Below, piece after piece: positions 44,832-52,483 of a stretch of DNA of 64,000 bases. A program made the position numbers and the translations under genes. This DNA is from Paucibacter sp. DJ2R-2 (GTDB lineage Bacteria > Pseudomonadota > Gammaproteobacteria > Burkholderiales > Burkholderiaceae_C): contig NZ_JAJIRT010000012.1 in the NCBI RefSeq assembly GCF_025717675.1, positions 109,162 to 173,161 of the forward strand, given 5' to 3'. How positions within the stretch are numbered: position 1 is the stretch's first letter; each line of letters begins with the position of its first letter. The notes beneath the pieces were generated by a model. That model did not search any database. It worked only from the letters and a program-made list of their open reading frames with translations, and had not been told where the DNA came from.

Positions 44832-46670
44832 TCAATCGGGCGCGAGATCGCCGGAATACCTGACGCGCAGCGCCGGGCTCTGGTCGTCACGCATCAACAC
44901 GCAGTTCTCCACAAATAACACGTCCAGTTCAGTGCCCATAAAGCACCTGAAAGCGTCCTCCGGCGTGCAGACCAGGGGTTCGCCGCGCACATTGAAACTC
45001 GTGTTGACCAGCACCGGGCAGCCCGTCAGGGCCTCGAACCGGCTGATCAGCGCGTGATAGCGCGGACTCGTGCCGGCATCCACCGTCTGCACACGCGCCG
45101 AGTTGTCGACATGAGTGACGGCAGGGATCTGCGAGCGGTTGGCCTGCAGCTTGTCGAGTCCAGTCAAACCGGCTTCGGTGCTCGCAAGATCGCGGAGCCG
45201 GCTCGGTGCAACGTCCGCGACAAGAAGCATGTAAGGGCTCTCGTGCTCGAGCTCGAACCAGTCTTTAGCGCGCTCGCACAGCACGGAGGGCGCGAACGGG
45301 CGGAACGACTCCCGATACTTGATCTTCAGGTTGAGCGCCGACTGCATGGCTGGTGAACGCGGGTCACCCAAGATGGAGCGGCCACCGAGCGCACGAGGCC
45401 CAAACTCCATGCGCCCCTGGAACCAACCGACAGCCTTCCCCTCGGCCAGCGCCTGGGCGCAGGCATCAAGGATCGCGTCATCGTCCAGCACCGTGAACCT
45501 AGCACCGGCAGCCCTGAGGCGCTCTTCGCACTCGTGCAGGCTATAGCTAGGACCGAGTAACGCCCCCTTCATGTGGTCGACGCCATCGGCCGGCTGCAAG
45601 CGCGGTTGCCCCTTGTAGAAGTGGTAACCCGCCAGGGCCGCACCGAGTGAACCACCAGCGTCGCCAGCAGCAGGCTGGACCCACAAGCCATCAAAAGCAC
45701 CATCCCGAAGGATCTTGCCGTTGGCCACGCAGTTCAGGGCCACGCCGCCGGCAAGGCACAGATTCTTCAGCCCCGTGGTTTCGGCCACCGAACGCGCCAG
45801 CTTCACGACCACTTCTTCGATCACTTGTTGGATGGACGCCGCCAAGTCCATGTGATGCTGTGTCAACGGCGACTCTGCGGCCCTTGGCGGGCCACCAAAC
45901 AACGCATCGAAGCGATTGTTGGTCATGGTCAGGCCGGTGCAGTAGTCGAAGTACTGCATGTCGAGCCGAAAGGTGCCGTCCGCTTTGATGTCGATCAGGT
46001 GCTGGCGGATCAGCGCAGCGAACTTCGGCTCGCCATACGGCGCCAGCCCCATGAGTTTGTACTCCCCTGAATTCACCTTGAATCCGAGGTAGTAGGTGAA
46101 TGCAGCATAGAGCAGGCCCACCGAATGCGGAAAGTGAATCTCGCGAATCACTTGCAAATCACGGCCGCGGCCATGGGCCAGGGTGGTGGTCGCCCATTCA
46201 CCGACGCCATCTATGGTCAAGACAGCAGCCTCCTCGAACGGAGAGGCATAGAACGCACTAGCCGCATGGCTGAGATGATGCTCGATGAACAAGACCCTGT
46301 CGGCGCTGATCTTACGGGTACCAAGCGGCTGCAGTTCCTTGCGCAGCAAATCGCCAAGAAACAGTTTCTCGCGCAGCCATATCGGAATAGCTTGGCTAAA
46401 GGATTTGAAGCCCCGCGGAGCAAACGCAAGATAGGTTTCCAGCAAGCGCTCAAACTTGAGCAGCGGCTTGTCATAGAAGGCAATATGGTCGACGTCATCG
46501 AGCCCGATGCCGGCCGTCTCGAGGCAATATTTAATGGCGTGAGACGGAAAGGCCGCGTCATGCTTACGTCGCGTGAAACGTTCTTCCTGGGCCGCAGCAA
46601 CTATCTCGCCATCAATAATCAGGGCGGCGGCGCTGTCATGGTAAAAGGCCGACAGACCAAGTATCTTCAA
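44832..46670 (-). CDS. NodU/CmcH-family O-carbamoyltransferase
   Basis: The 612-residue enzyme uses carbamoyl phosphate and ATP to carbamoylate a hydroxyl of a sugar or small molecule. The N-terminal Kae1/ASKHA-like domain has GLSAFYHDSAAALI, IEHHLSHAASAFYASPF, VLTIDGVGEWAT and LCLAGGVALNCVANGKIL. The C-terminal YrdC-like domain region has GWFQGRMEFGPRALGGRSIL and VNTSFNVRGEP. Length is typical. It is the last gene of a leftward trio with DUF5989 and SxtJ-type genes, convergent with the sulfotransferase gene 34 bases away. Confidence 0.93.
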   Translation of the reverse strand: MKILGLSAFYHDSAAALIIDGEIVAAAQEERFTRRKHDAAFPSHAIKYCLETAGIGLDDVDHIAFYDKPLLKFERLLETYLAFAPRGFKSFSQAIPIWLREKLFLGDLLRKELQPLGTRKISADRVLFIEHHLSHAASAFYASPFEEAAVLTIDGVGEWATTTLAHGRGRDLQVIREIHFPHSVGLLYAAFTYYLGFKVNSGEYKLMGLAPYGEPKFAALIRQHLIDIKADGTFRLDMQYFDYCTGLTMTNNRFDALFGGPPRAAESPLTQHHMDLAASIQQVIEEVVVKLARSVAETTGLKNLCLAGGVALNCVANGKILRDGAFDGLWVQPAAGDAGGSLGAALAGYHFYKGQPRLQPADGVDHMKGALLGPSYSLHECEERLRAAGARFTVLDDDAILDACAQALAEGKAVGWFQGRMEFGPRALGGRSILGDPRSPAMQSALNLKIKYRESFRPFAPSVLCERAKDWFELEHESPYMLLVADVAPSRLRDLASTEAGLTGLDKLQANRSQIPAVTHVDNSARVQTVDAGTSPRYHALISRFEALTGCPVLVNTSFNVRGEPLVCTPEDAFRCFMGTELDVLFVENCVLMRDDQSPALRVRYSGDLAPD

Positions 46671-46682
46671 AGGGTACTCAAT

Positions 46683-46832
46683 TCAGAAAATGGTGTAAAT
46701 GAACGGCGCAACCGCCGAACCCTTGGCCAGCACCAATAAGGCGCCGAGCAACAGCATCACGATGAATACCGGGAGCAGCCAATACTTACGACGGGCACGC
46801 ATATAGCGCCACAACTGGATCAAAAGGTTCAT
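46683..46832 (-). CDS. DUF5989-type small membrane protein (49 aa)
   Basis: Read leftward, ATG at 46832 opens 49 codons: a short amphipathic start (LLIQLWRYMRARRKYWLL), one membrane helix (VFIVMLLLGALLVLA) and the conserved ending GSAVAPFIYTIF. That pattern is the DUF5989 family, regularly encoded between a carbamoyltransferase and an SxtJ-like gene. It lies 12 bases upstream of the carbamoyltransferase and 9 bases after the SxtJ-like gene. Function unknown; a membrane anchor or partner of the carbamoyltransferase is a guess. Confidence 0.85.
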   Translation of the reverse strand: MNLLIQLWRYMRARRKYWLLPVFIVMLLLGALLVLAKGSAVAPFIYTIF

Positions 46833-46841
46833 GCTGAGAAC

Positions 46842-47261
46842 TTAGAACTGGTCTTTGAAAGATTCGGGCGGCGGGCCAGGTGGTGTGCGGCTAAGCCAAT
46901 AACTTGGTGCAGCCCGATCGAAGCGCAGCCGCAACAGGTCTTTGCCCAAGAGGCGCATCAACAGGCCGATCGGCGTGAGCACCACAAAAAAGATAAATGC
47001 CAAGATCAGCGGCGTCGTCAGTTTGCGCAGTACCTCACCGAACGCTGACCAAAGCCGGTTCAACGGCGCCAGCAAGGACGGAGCGACTGCTGCAGCGCCC
47101 ACCAAGATCGCGACCACGAACAGTGCCCAGATGCGCCAAGCCCCCCCAAACCACAGCGGGGCGGAAGCAATGATCAGGAAAACGGCTGCCATCACCAGTC
47201 CAAAAGCGCGATCAGACGCACTGGCGCTGCCGTCTTCATCACGGGTCTGTTCGTGGGTCAC
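46842..47261 (-). CDS. SxtJ-family membrane protein
   Basis: The 139-residue protein has a charged N-terminus with DRAFGLVMAAVFLI, three or four hydrophobic segments (about residues 20-85) and a C-terminal cytosolic tail LRLRFDRAAPSYWLSR. This matches the SxtJ family found beside carbamoyltransferases in saxitoxin and exopolysaccharide clusters; its role is unknown. The start is GTG at 47261 with TAGGAG 8 bases upstream. The longer open frame has no ribosome binding site. It diverges from the methyltransferase gene with almost no gap. Confidence 0.83.
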   Translation of the reverse strand: MTHEQTRDEDGSASASDRAFGLVMAAVFLIIASAPLWFGGAWRIWALFVVAILVGAAAVAPSLLAPLNRLWSAFGEVLRKLTTPLILAFIFFVVLTPIGLLMRLLGKDLLRLRFDRAAPSYWLSRTPPGPPPESFKDQF

Positions 47262-47262
47262 T

Positions 47263-48393
47263 ATGATTGCTCCTAACCTTGTCCGCAACGTTGCCGACGA
47301 AGGTGTGATTGGACATGAAAAAATAAAGGATTTTGCCTTGCAAGTTGAAAATGCTGCACTCGCCGTGGCCATGAGGGAGCCTCGACCTCAAGCTGGGGCC
47401 TTGCTTGAAGAGTTGGCCGCGCTGCTCCGTGACCCCGTGTCAGGAGAGCGTGTGCTGGCGCACGAGGGCGGCTTCGTACTTGCCGATTCAGGACGAGCGG
47501 TGCCAATGACTGATGGCATTCCCAGCCTTTTTGCACCCAATGATGCCTCATTCCAGGGTGACGTAACGGAGCTGGTGAAGTCATTCTACGAAGAGACGCC
47601 ATTCCCCAATTACGACGGCTTTGATTCGCGCACAAGCCTGTCAAACAAGGCCAGACGTGGCGTGTTTGCCGCCCTGCTTGATGAACAACTTCCGGAGGGC
47701 TCGCTGGTTCTGGAGGCGGGTTGCGGCACAGGGCAGCTGAGCAACTTTCTCGGAATGTCCTGGCGCCGTCGGGTTATTGCCGGCGACATGTGCCTGAACT
47801 CTCTGCGACTGGCCAAAGGATTCGCTGATCAACACGAAATCCGCAACGTGGCCTTCCTGCAGTTCAATCTGTTCAGGCCGCCGTTTCAAGACAACAGCTT
47901 CGATCTCGTCATTTCCAATGGCGTACTTCACCACACCGGAGATTGCGAAGGCGGGTTCAGGTCTATCCTGGCCAAGCTAAAACCCGGTGGGCACATCATC
48001 ATTGGGCTGTACAACTCACAGGGTCGATTGCCGACACTCTGGAAGCGAGCCTTGTTTCGCGCGCTCGGCCCCAAGCTCTATTTTCTTGACCCACGCCTGA
48101 GAGATTGGGGCAGCCAGCCAGAGCGGGTCAAAGCCTGGTTCATGGATCAATACCGGCACCCCCATGAAACGAAGCACTCGATGGACGAGGTACTGGGCTG
48201 GTTTGAGCGCTACGGTGTCGACTTCGTGAACGGCATTCCGCACCTGGATGGCTCCAATTTTTCCACCAATGAAGGCCTATTTGCCAAGCGCTCGGCAGGA
48301 TCAAAGTTGAGTCGATTCATGACCGAATTCAACATGCTGGCCAGCGGTGGGGCCGATGGCGGCCTGTTCATCATGATCGGGCGCAAGCGTTGA
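47263..48393 (+). CDS. Class I SAM-dependent methyltransferase with Trm112-like N-terminus
   Basis: The product of up to 376 residues has an N-terminal Trm112-like stretch (LLRDPVSGERVLAHEGGF, VPMTDGIPSLF) and then a Rossmann methyltransferase domain: VLEAGCGTGQLSNFLG, GDMCLNSLRLA, FDLVISNGVLHHTGD and LKPGGHIIIGLYN. A C-terminal extension includes WFERYGVDFVNGIPHL. Such enzymes often methylate glycan or lipid precursors; the substrate here is unknown. The ATG at 47263 is almost back-to-back with the divergent gene start. TTG at 47338, seven bases after AAAGGA, is a strong alternative that leaves room for a promoter. Confidence 0.85.
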   Translation: MIAPNLVRNVADEGVIGHEKIKDFALQVENAALAVAMREPRPQAGALLEELAALLRDPVSGERVLAHEGGFVLADSGRAVPMTDGIPSLFAPNDASFQGDVTELVKSFYEETPFPNYDGFDSRTSLSNKARRGVFAALLDEQLPEGSLVLEAGCGTGQLSNFLGMSWRRRVIAGDMCLNSLRLAKGFADQHEIRNVAFLQFNLFRPPFQDNSFDLVISNGVLHHTGDCEGGFRSILAKLKPGGHIIIGLYNSQGRLPTLWKRALFRALGPKLYFLDPRLRDWGSQPERVKAWFMDQYRHPHETKHSMDEVLGWFERYGVDFVNGIPHLDGSNFSTNEGLFAKRSAGSKLSRFMTEFNMLASGGADGGLFIMIGRKR

Positions 48394-49517
48394 TGCTGCC
48401 GCCGTCGAAATGTACGGGCACCGACGCTGGGCTTCGCTCACAAAACAAATCTCCCATGCGAACGTTTCTCATCAATCTTTGGGTTCTTGTGCTGCTGCTG
48501 GTGGCCTTGGTGCTGATTCCCCCGTTGGTGTTTGATGGCTACCAGCTCACCAGTCGCGCGCTTGGCTTGGTGCGGGACCGACGCGCCGAGTTGCCCAATT
48601 ACCAGGGAATCGATTGGGCGGCCCAACATTTCCGCGAGTTCAGCGGTTTGTCGAGCCTGTATCAGGACTATATTGGCTGGCGGCGGGCGCCATTTGCTGG
48701 CGAGACGATCAATATCGACAGCGAGGGGTATCGACAGCACCCCGGCGCACCCAAACGTCAGTTGGCGGATATCTGGGTATTTGGAGGTTCAACGATTTGG
48801 GGGCCGGGAGCTAGCGATGCGCACACAATCCCTGCGCGTCTTCAAGCGCACACCCAGCGCTCAGTATTCAATTTTGGTGAATCTGCCTACACCGCGCACC
48901 AAAGCTACAACTTGTTAGCAAAGAGTTATCTGCTCGGCGGCCGCCCAAAGCATGTTGTTTTCTATGACGGTGCCAATGAGGTGGTGATCAAGTGCCGCAC
49001 CGAATTGAATTTTTATTCCACCTTTCATGAAGCGACCATCCGCGAGCGTATGCGCAGCACCCGCTTGAGCGCGCAACTCATTGAGCCTATTCAGGAAATA
49101 CTTGGTCGCGGCTATCGATCGCTGTCAGCGAGTGACCAACAAGACAGCGGCTATGACTGTGTTAACAACGAGGCCAAACGCAAGCTTATTGCTTCATCGC
49201 TGGTGATGGACTGGATGCTCGCACGCCATCTTGTCGAAAGTCGCGGAGGGCACTTTGTTGCCGTCCTCCAGCCGATCGCCTTTACCGGCTCGCCAAAGCT
49301 TGATCACATGCCCGACGTGCTGGCAAACAAGGCCCTACGCGCGCAATACGACGCTGTCTACCCGGAAATCAAGCGCCAACTTCAGCAGGCGGGCATCGCC
49401 TACACGGACCTAACAATGGCGTTCGACGGCAGCGATTTGCTCTACATCGATTTCGCGCATGTCTCTCCGCGAGGGAACGACATTGCCGCGCAAAGCATCG
49501 CAGCTTTACTGAACTAA
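48393..49517 (+). CDS. Membrane-anchored SGNH/GDSL-like protein
   Basis: The protein of up to 374 residues has one N-terminal helix (FLINLWVLVLLLVALVLIP) and a periplasmic domain with WVFGGSTIWGPGASD (a GDS-like block with the nucleophile Ser), FYDGANEV (Asn block) and a C-terminal IDFAHVSPRGND (D-x-x-H block). These are the SGNH hydrolase blocks in order. Family members remove or transfer acyl groups on glycans. ATG 48393 overlaps the methyltransferase stop as TGATG; ATG 48456 would start directly at the helix. It is convergent with gspF. Confidence 0.75.
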   Translation: MLPPSKCTGTDAGLRSQNKSPMRTFLINLWVLVLLLVALVLIPPLVFDGYQLTSRALGLVRDRRAELPNYQGIDWAAQHFREFSGLSSLYQDYIGWRRAPFAGETINIDSEGYRQHPGAPKRQLADIWVFGGSTIWGPGASDAHTIPARLQAHTQRSVFNFGESAYTAHQSYNLLAKSYLLGGRPKHVVFYDGANEVVIKCRTELNFYSTFHEATIRERMRSTRLSAQLIEPIQEILGRGYRSLSASDQQDSGYDCVNNEAKRKLIASSLVMDWMLARHLVESRGGHFVAVLQPIAFTGSPKLDHMPDVLANKALRAQYDAVYPEIKRQLQQAGIAYTDLTMAFDGSDLLYIDFAHVSPRGNDIAAQSIAALLN

Positions 49518-49550
49518 GGCGTTGTCGGGCAACCCCTCGTACCAAGGGTT

Positions 49551-50756
49551 CTAGACCGCCACCGTATTCAAGCTGGTGATCGCCATCATCACAGCCACCA
49601 TCACCACACCGATGACAGCGCCAATCAGCAGGATCGCCACGGGTTCAATCAAAGTCAGTAGGCGGCGCTGCATCAACCGTGCGGTATCGGTCTGACTGTG
49701 TCCCAACGCAAGCAGCATCTTAGGCAATTCACCTGAGCGTTCGCCCACCCGGATCAAATTCAAACGCGATGGAGGAAACCAAGCTTGCGACTCTAGCGCC
49801 GCAGTCAAGGTCAGGCCCTGCTGGAGCCCCCGCGATGCACGCTCCAACCCGGAGCGGAGCTGATCCAACTTCAGTACACCGGCCGAAATCCCGAGTGCAT
49901 CAATGATAGGTACACGGTTGGACAGCAAAGTACCCAACACCGTCGCCCAGCGACCGATCTCACTCTGCACCAACCAAGGGCCAATGCCAGGCGTCTTCAT
50001 CAGCAATTGCAGCAACCGGTGGCGCAAAGCATCCTGGCTGAGTCCATAGGCGATCAGCGCGGAAAGTGCCGCAAAGCCGATACCAAACTCCAGCAAATGC
50101 CCCCTCACGTAGAGACCAGACTCGATGACCCACCGCGACAACTCCGGCACATTGGCCCGCGAACCTCGGATCAGTGATGCAAAGCGCGGCACCACGCCGA
50201 CAAAGATAATGAAAACGGCCAAGGAGCCTGCAGTAACCAGCACGCTCGGGTAAATCAAGGCGCTGCGCAGATCCTCTGCCACTTTGCGGTCCAACTCCAG
50301 CTGGTCGGCCGCTTCGGACAAGGCTCGCGCCAGTTGTCCGCTGGCCTCTCCGGCCAGCGCCAGTGCTACAGCAAACGCTGGCAAGCGCAAACGCGGATCA
50401 CCAAGCGCTTCAGAGAGCCGCCCGCCACCGCGCACATGGGCATGCAAATCTTCTAGCACCGGTCCGAGTGACTGGCCCACATAGGCCTGTGCCAAGCTGG
50501 GCAAGGCGTCGCCCAGCGACACGCCAGCGCCGAGTAGCGTGGCAAGCTCACGCAGCAACAAGGTCTGGTCGCCAGCATTGACGCGCTTTCGAGCAACTGA
50601 AGCAGAACGCTGCTGTTGCGCGCCTACGAGTGTCAGTTTCACCGGGGTCAGTCCTTCGCTGCCCAGCTGCCGAACAGCCGCACCTTCATCATCAGCAACG
50701 ACCACCCCTCTGCGCTCTTGGCCGGCTATATCTCGGGATACATACTCGAATTGCAT
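49551..50756 (-). CDS. gspF: Type II secretion inner-membrane protein GspF
   Basis: The 401-residue platform protein has the GspF start QFEYVSRDIAGQERRG and two copies of the T2SSF domain (LLRELATLLGAGVSLGDAL near residue 68, WATVLGTLLSNRVPIIDAL near 270). Three membrane helices include the last one, PVAILLIGAVIGVVMVAV. It binds the GspE ATPase and the GspL/M complex. It is the last gene of the gsp operon, 8 bases after gspE. Confidence 0.95.
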   Translation of the reverse strand: MQFEYVSRDIAGQERRGVVVADDEGAAVRQLGSEGLTPVKLTLVGAQQQRSASVARKRVNAGDQTLLLRELATLLGAGVSLGDALPSLAQAYVGQSLGPVLEDLHAHVRGGGRLSEALGDPRLRLPAFAVALALAGEASGQLARALSEAADQLELDRKVAEDLRSALIYPSVLVTAGSLAVFIIFVGVVPRFASLIRGSRANVPELSRWVIESGLYVRGHLLEFGIGFAALSALIAYGLSQDALRHRLLQLLMKTPGIGPWLVQSEIGRWATVLGTLLSNRVPIIDALGISAGVLKLDQLRSGLERASRGLQQGLTLTAALESQAWFPPSRLNLIRVGERSGELPKMLLALGHSQTDTARLMQRRLLTLIEPVAILLIGAVIGVVMVAVMMAITSLNTVAV

Positions 50757-50764
50757 CTGGTCGC

Positions 50765-52483
50765 TCAGTCGCCGATCGTCCCGCCGGTTGCGCGCAGCAC
50801 TTCATCGAGGGTGCTGACACCTGTCGCTGTCTTCAGCACACCCTCTTGCTCAAGGCTACGTCGTCCCTGCTGATGGGCCAAGACTCCAATCGTCTCCATT
50901 GATTCGCCCTGGGCAACCGCGTGCTGCAATTCAGGTCCGAGGGTGAGCATTTCATAGATTCCAACGCGCCCGCGGAAGCCGGTCTGCTCGCAGGCCGAGC
51001 AGCCGATCGGGCGCCGCCAGCGTGGCAGGTCGTCGCTGCGAATGCCGTCGGAGGCCGCGTCGTCAAGTGCTAATTGCAGGGCAGCCTCGGTAAGGGCGGC
51101 CGGCGCGTCACTTGCCTCGGAACAGCTCTCACACAGGCGGCGGACCAGGCGCTGAGCTATCACAGCACGCAAGGCAGCCGCCACCAAAAACGGCTCGACA
51201 CCCATGTCCACAAGGCGGGTGATGGCCGACAACGCATCGTTGGTGTGCAAAGTAGCCAGCACCAAATGGCCAGTCAATGCGGACTGAATGGCAATTTCAG
51301 CCGTTTCACGATCACGGATTTCACCGATCATGATGACGTCGGGATCATGGCGCAGAAAGGCCCGCAGCGCCTTTGCAAAGGTGTAGCCGATGTCAGCCTG
51401 GGTCTGCACCTGGATCACATGCGGCAGGCGGAACTCGACCGGATCCTCTACGGTCACGATCTTGCGAGTGAAATCGTTGGTCGCCGCCAGCGCGGAATAG
51501 AGCGTTGTGCTTTTGCCGGAACCGGTAGGGCCCGTCACCAACACCAGGCCGTTTGGCATTCCAAGCCATCGCTTAAAGGTGGCCAGTTGCACCGGGCGCA
51601 TGCCCAGTCGGTCAAGCGACAGGTCACTCCGGCGCTTGGGCAGCAGGCGCATCACGATAGATTCACCAAACACGGCCGGAATGGAGGAGACCCGCACATC
51701 GATTTCGGTACCGGCAGCGCGCATCGAAATTCGACCGTCTTGCGGCAGTCGGCGCTCAGCAATGTCGATGCCGGCAATCAGTTTGATGCGCGAAGCCACA
51801 GCCGGGTAGCGATCCATGCCCAGGGTCTGGCGCAGATGCAGCACACCGTCGATACGCAAGCGAACCTCAAACTCTCGTTCACCTGGCTCCAAATGAATGT
51901 CAGACGCCCGTGCCTCCACCGCCTGCGCGACGAGATTGTTGACCAACGCGATTACCGGCGCATCTTCTGCCAACTCGCGCAGGGCTCGCACATCCAGCGC
52001 CTGCGACACGAGTTCGGCATGCATGAGGCGTTGCTGCCACTGTGCGAAATCTGCCTCCGGTATCAGGTGCCAGAACACTTCTCGGCCAATGTCCAGTTCG
52101 GCCATGCTCTCACAAAGATCCGCCTGCAACGGATCTGCACTGGCCAAATGCCAATGTCCCGCCTCATCCTGCCAAGGCAAAACCGCTTGGTCCAAGATGC
52201 GGTGAGCGATGGGGCCTAGCGCAAGCAACGCAGCACGAAGTGCCAACTCATCCAAATCACCTGTTCGCACCAAACTCAAGCCCAGCTGCTCCGCGAGCAC
52301 TGGATAAAGGCTGTCTGATGTGATCGCCCCCATGCGCATCAACACCGCACCCAGCAGGCCACCATGCACCGTTTGATAGCTAAGGCCGGCTTGCAAATCG
52401 GCGGGACGAAGCAAATTGCGCTCGAGCAGCATTTGCCCGAGCAACTGGATACTGCTCGCTGGAGATTGCGCTTGCCCCTGCAT
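50765..52483 (-). CDS. gspE: Type II secretion ATPase GspE
   Basis: The 572-residue hexameric ATPase powers pseudopilus assembly. It has two N-terminal MshEN-like domains, an LEPGEREFEVRLRIDG segment, Walker A GPTGSGKSTT near residue 318, an Asp box, Walker B VIMIGEIRDRETAEIA and a His box. The zinc tetracysteine is present: CESC and CSAC near residue 490. The ATG overlaps the gspD stop by one base. It would dock on GspL and GspF. Confidence 0.96.
   Translation of the reverse strand: MQGQAQSPASSIQLLGQMLLERNLLRPADLQAGLSYQTVHGGLLGAVLMRMGAITSDSLYPVLAEQLGLSLVRTGDLDELALRAALLALGPIAHRILDQAVLPWQDEAGHWHLASADPLQADLCESMAELDIGREVFWHLIPEADFAQWQQRLMHAELVSQALDVRALRELAEDAPVIALVNNLVAQAVEARASDIHLEPGEREFEVRLRIDGVLHLRQTLGMDRYPAVASRIKLIAGIDIAERRLPQDGRISMRAAGTEIDVRVSSIPAVFGESIVMRLLPKRRSDLSLDRLGMRPVQLATFKRWLGMPNGLVLVTGPTGSGKSTTLYSALAATNDFTRKIVTVEDPVEFRLPHVIQVQTQADIGYTFAKALRAFLRHDPDVIMIGEIRDRETAEIAIQSALTGHLVLATLHTNDALSAITRLVDMGVEPFLVAAALRAVIAQRLVRRLCESCSEASDAPAALTEAALQLALDDAASDGIRSDDLPRWRRPIGCSACEQTGFRGRVGIYEMLTLGPELQHAVAQGESMETIGVLAHQQGRRSLEQEGVLKTATGVSTLDEVLRATGGTIGD

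Noticed and set aside
49531..49550. Possible hairpin between the SGNH-like gene and gspF
   Set aside because: Only five base pairs and no T run on either strand.
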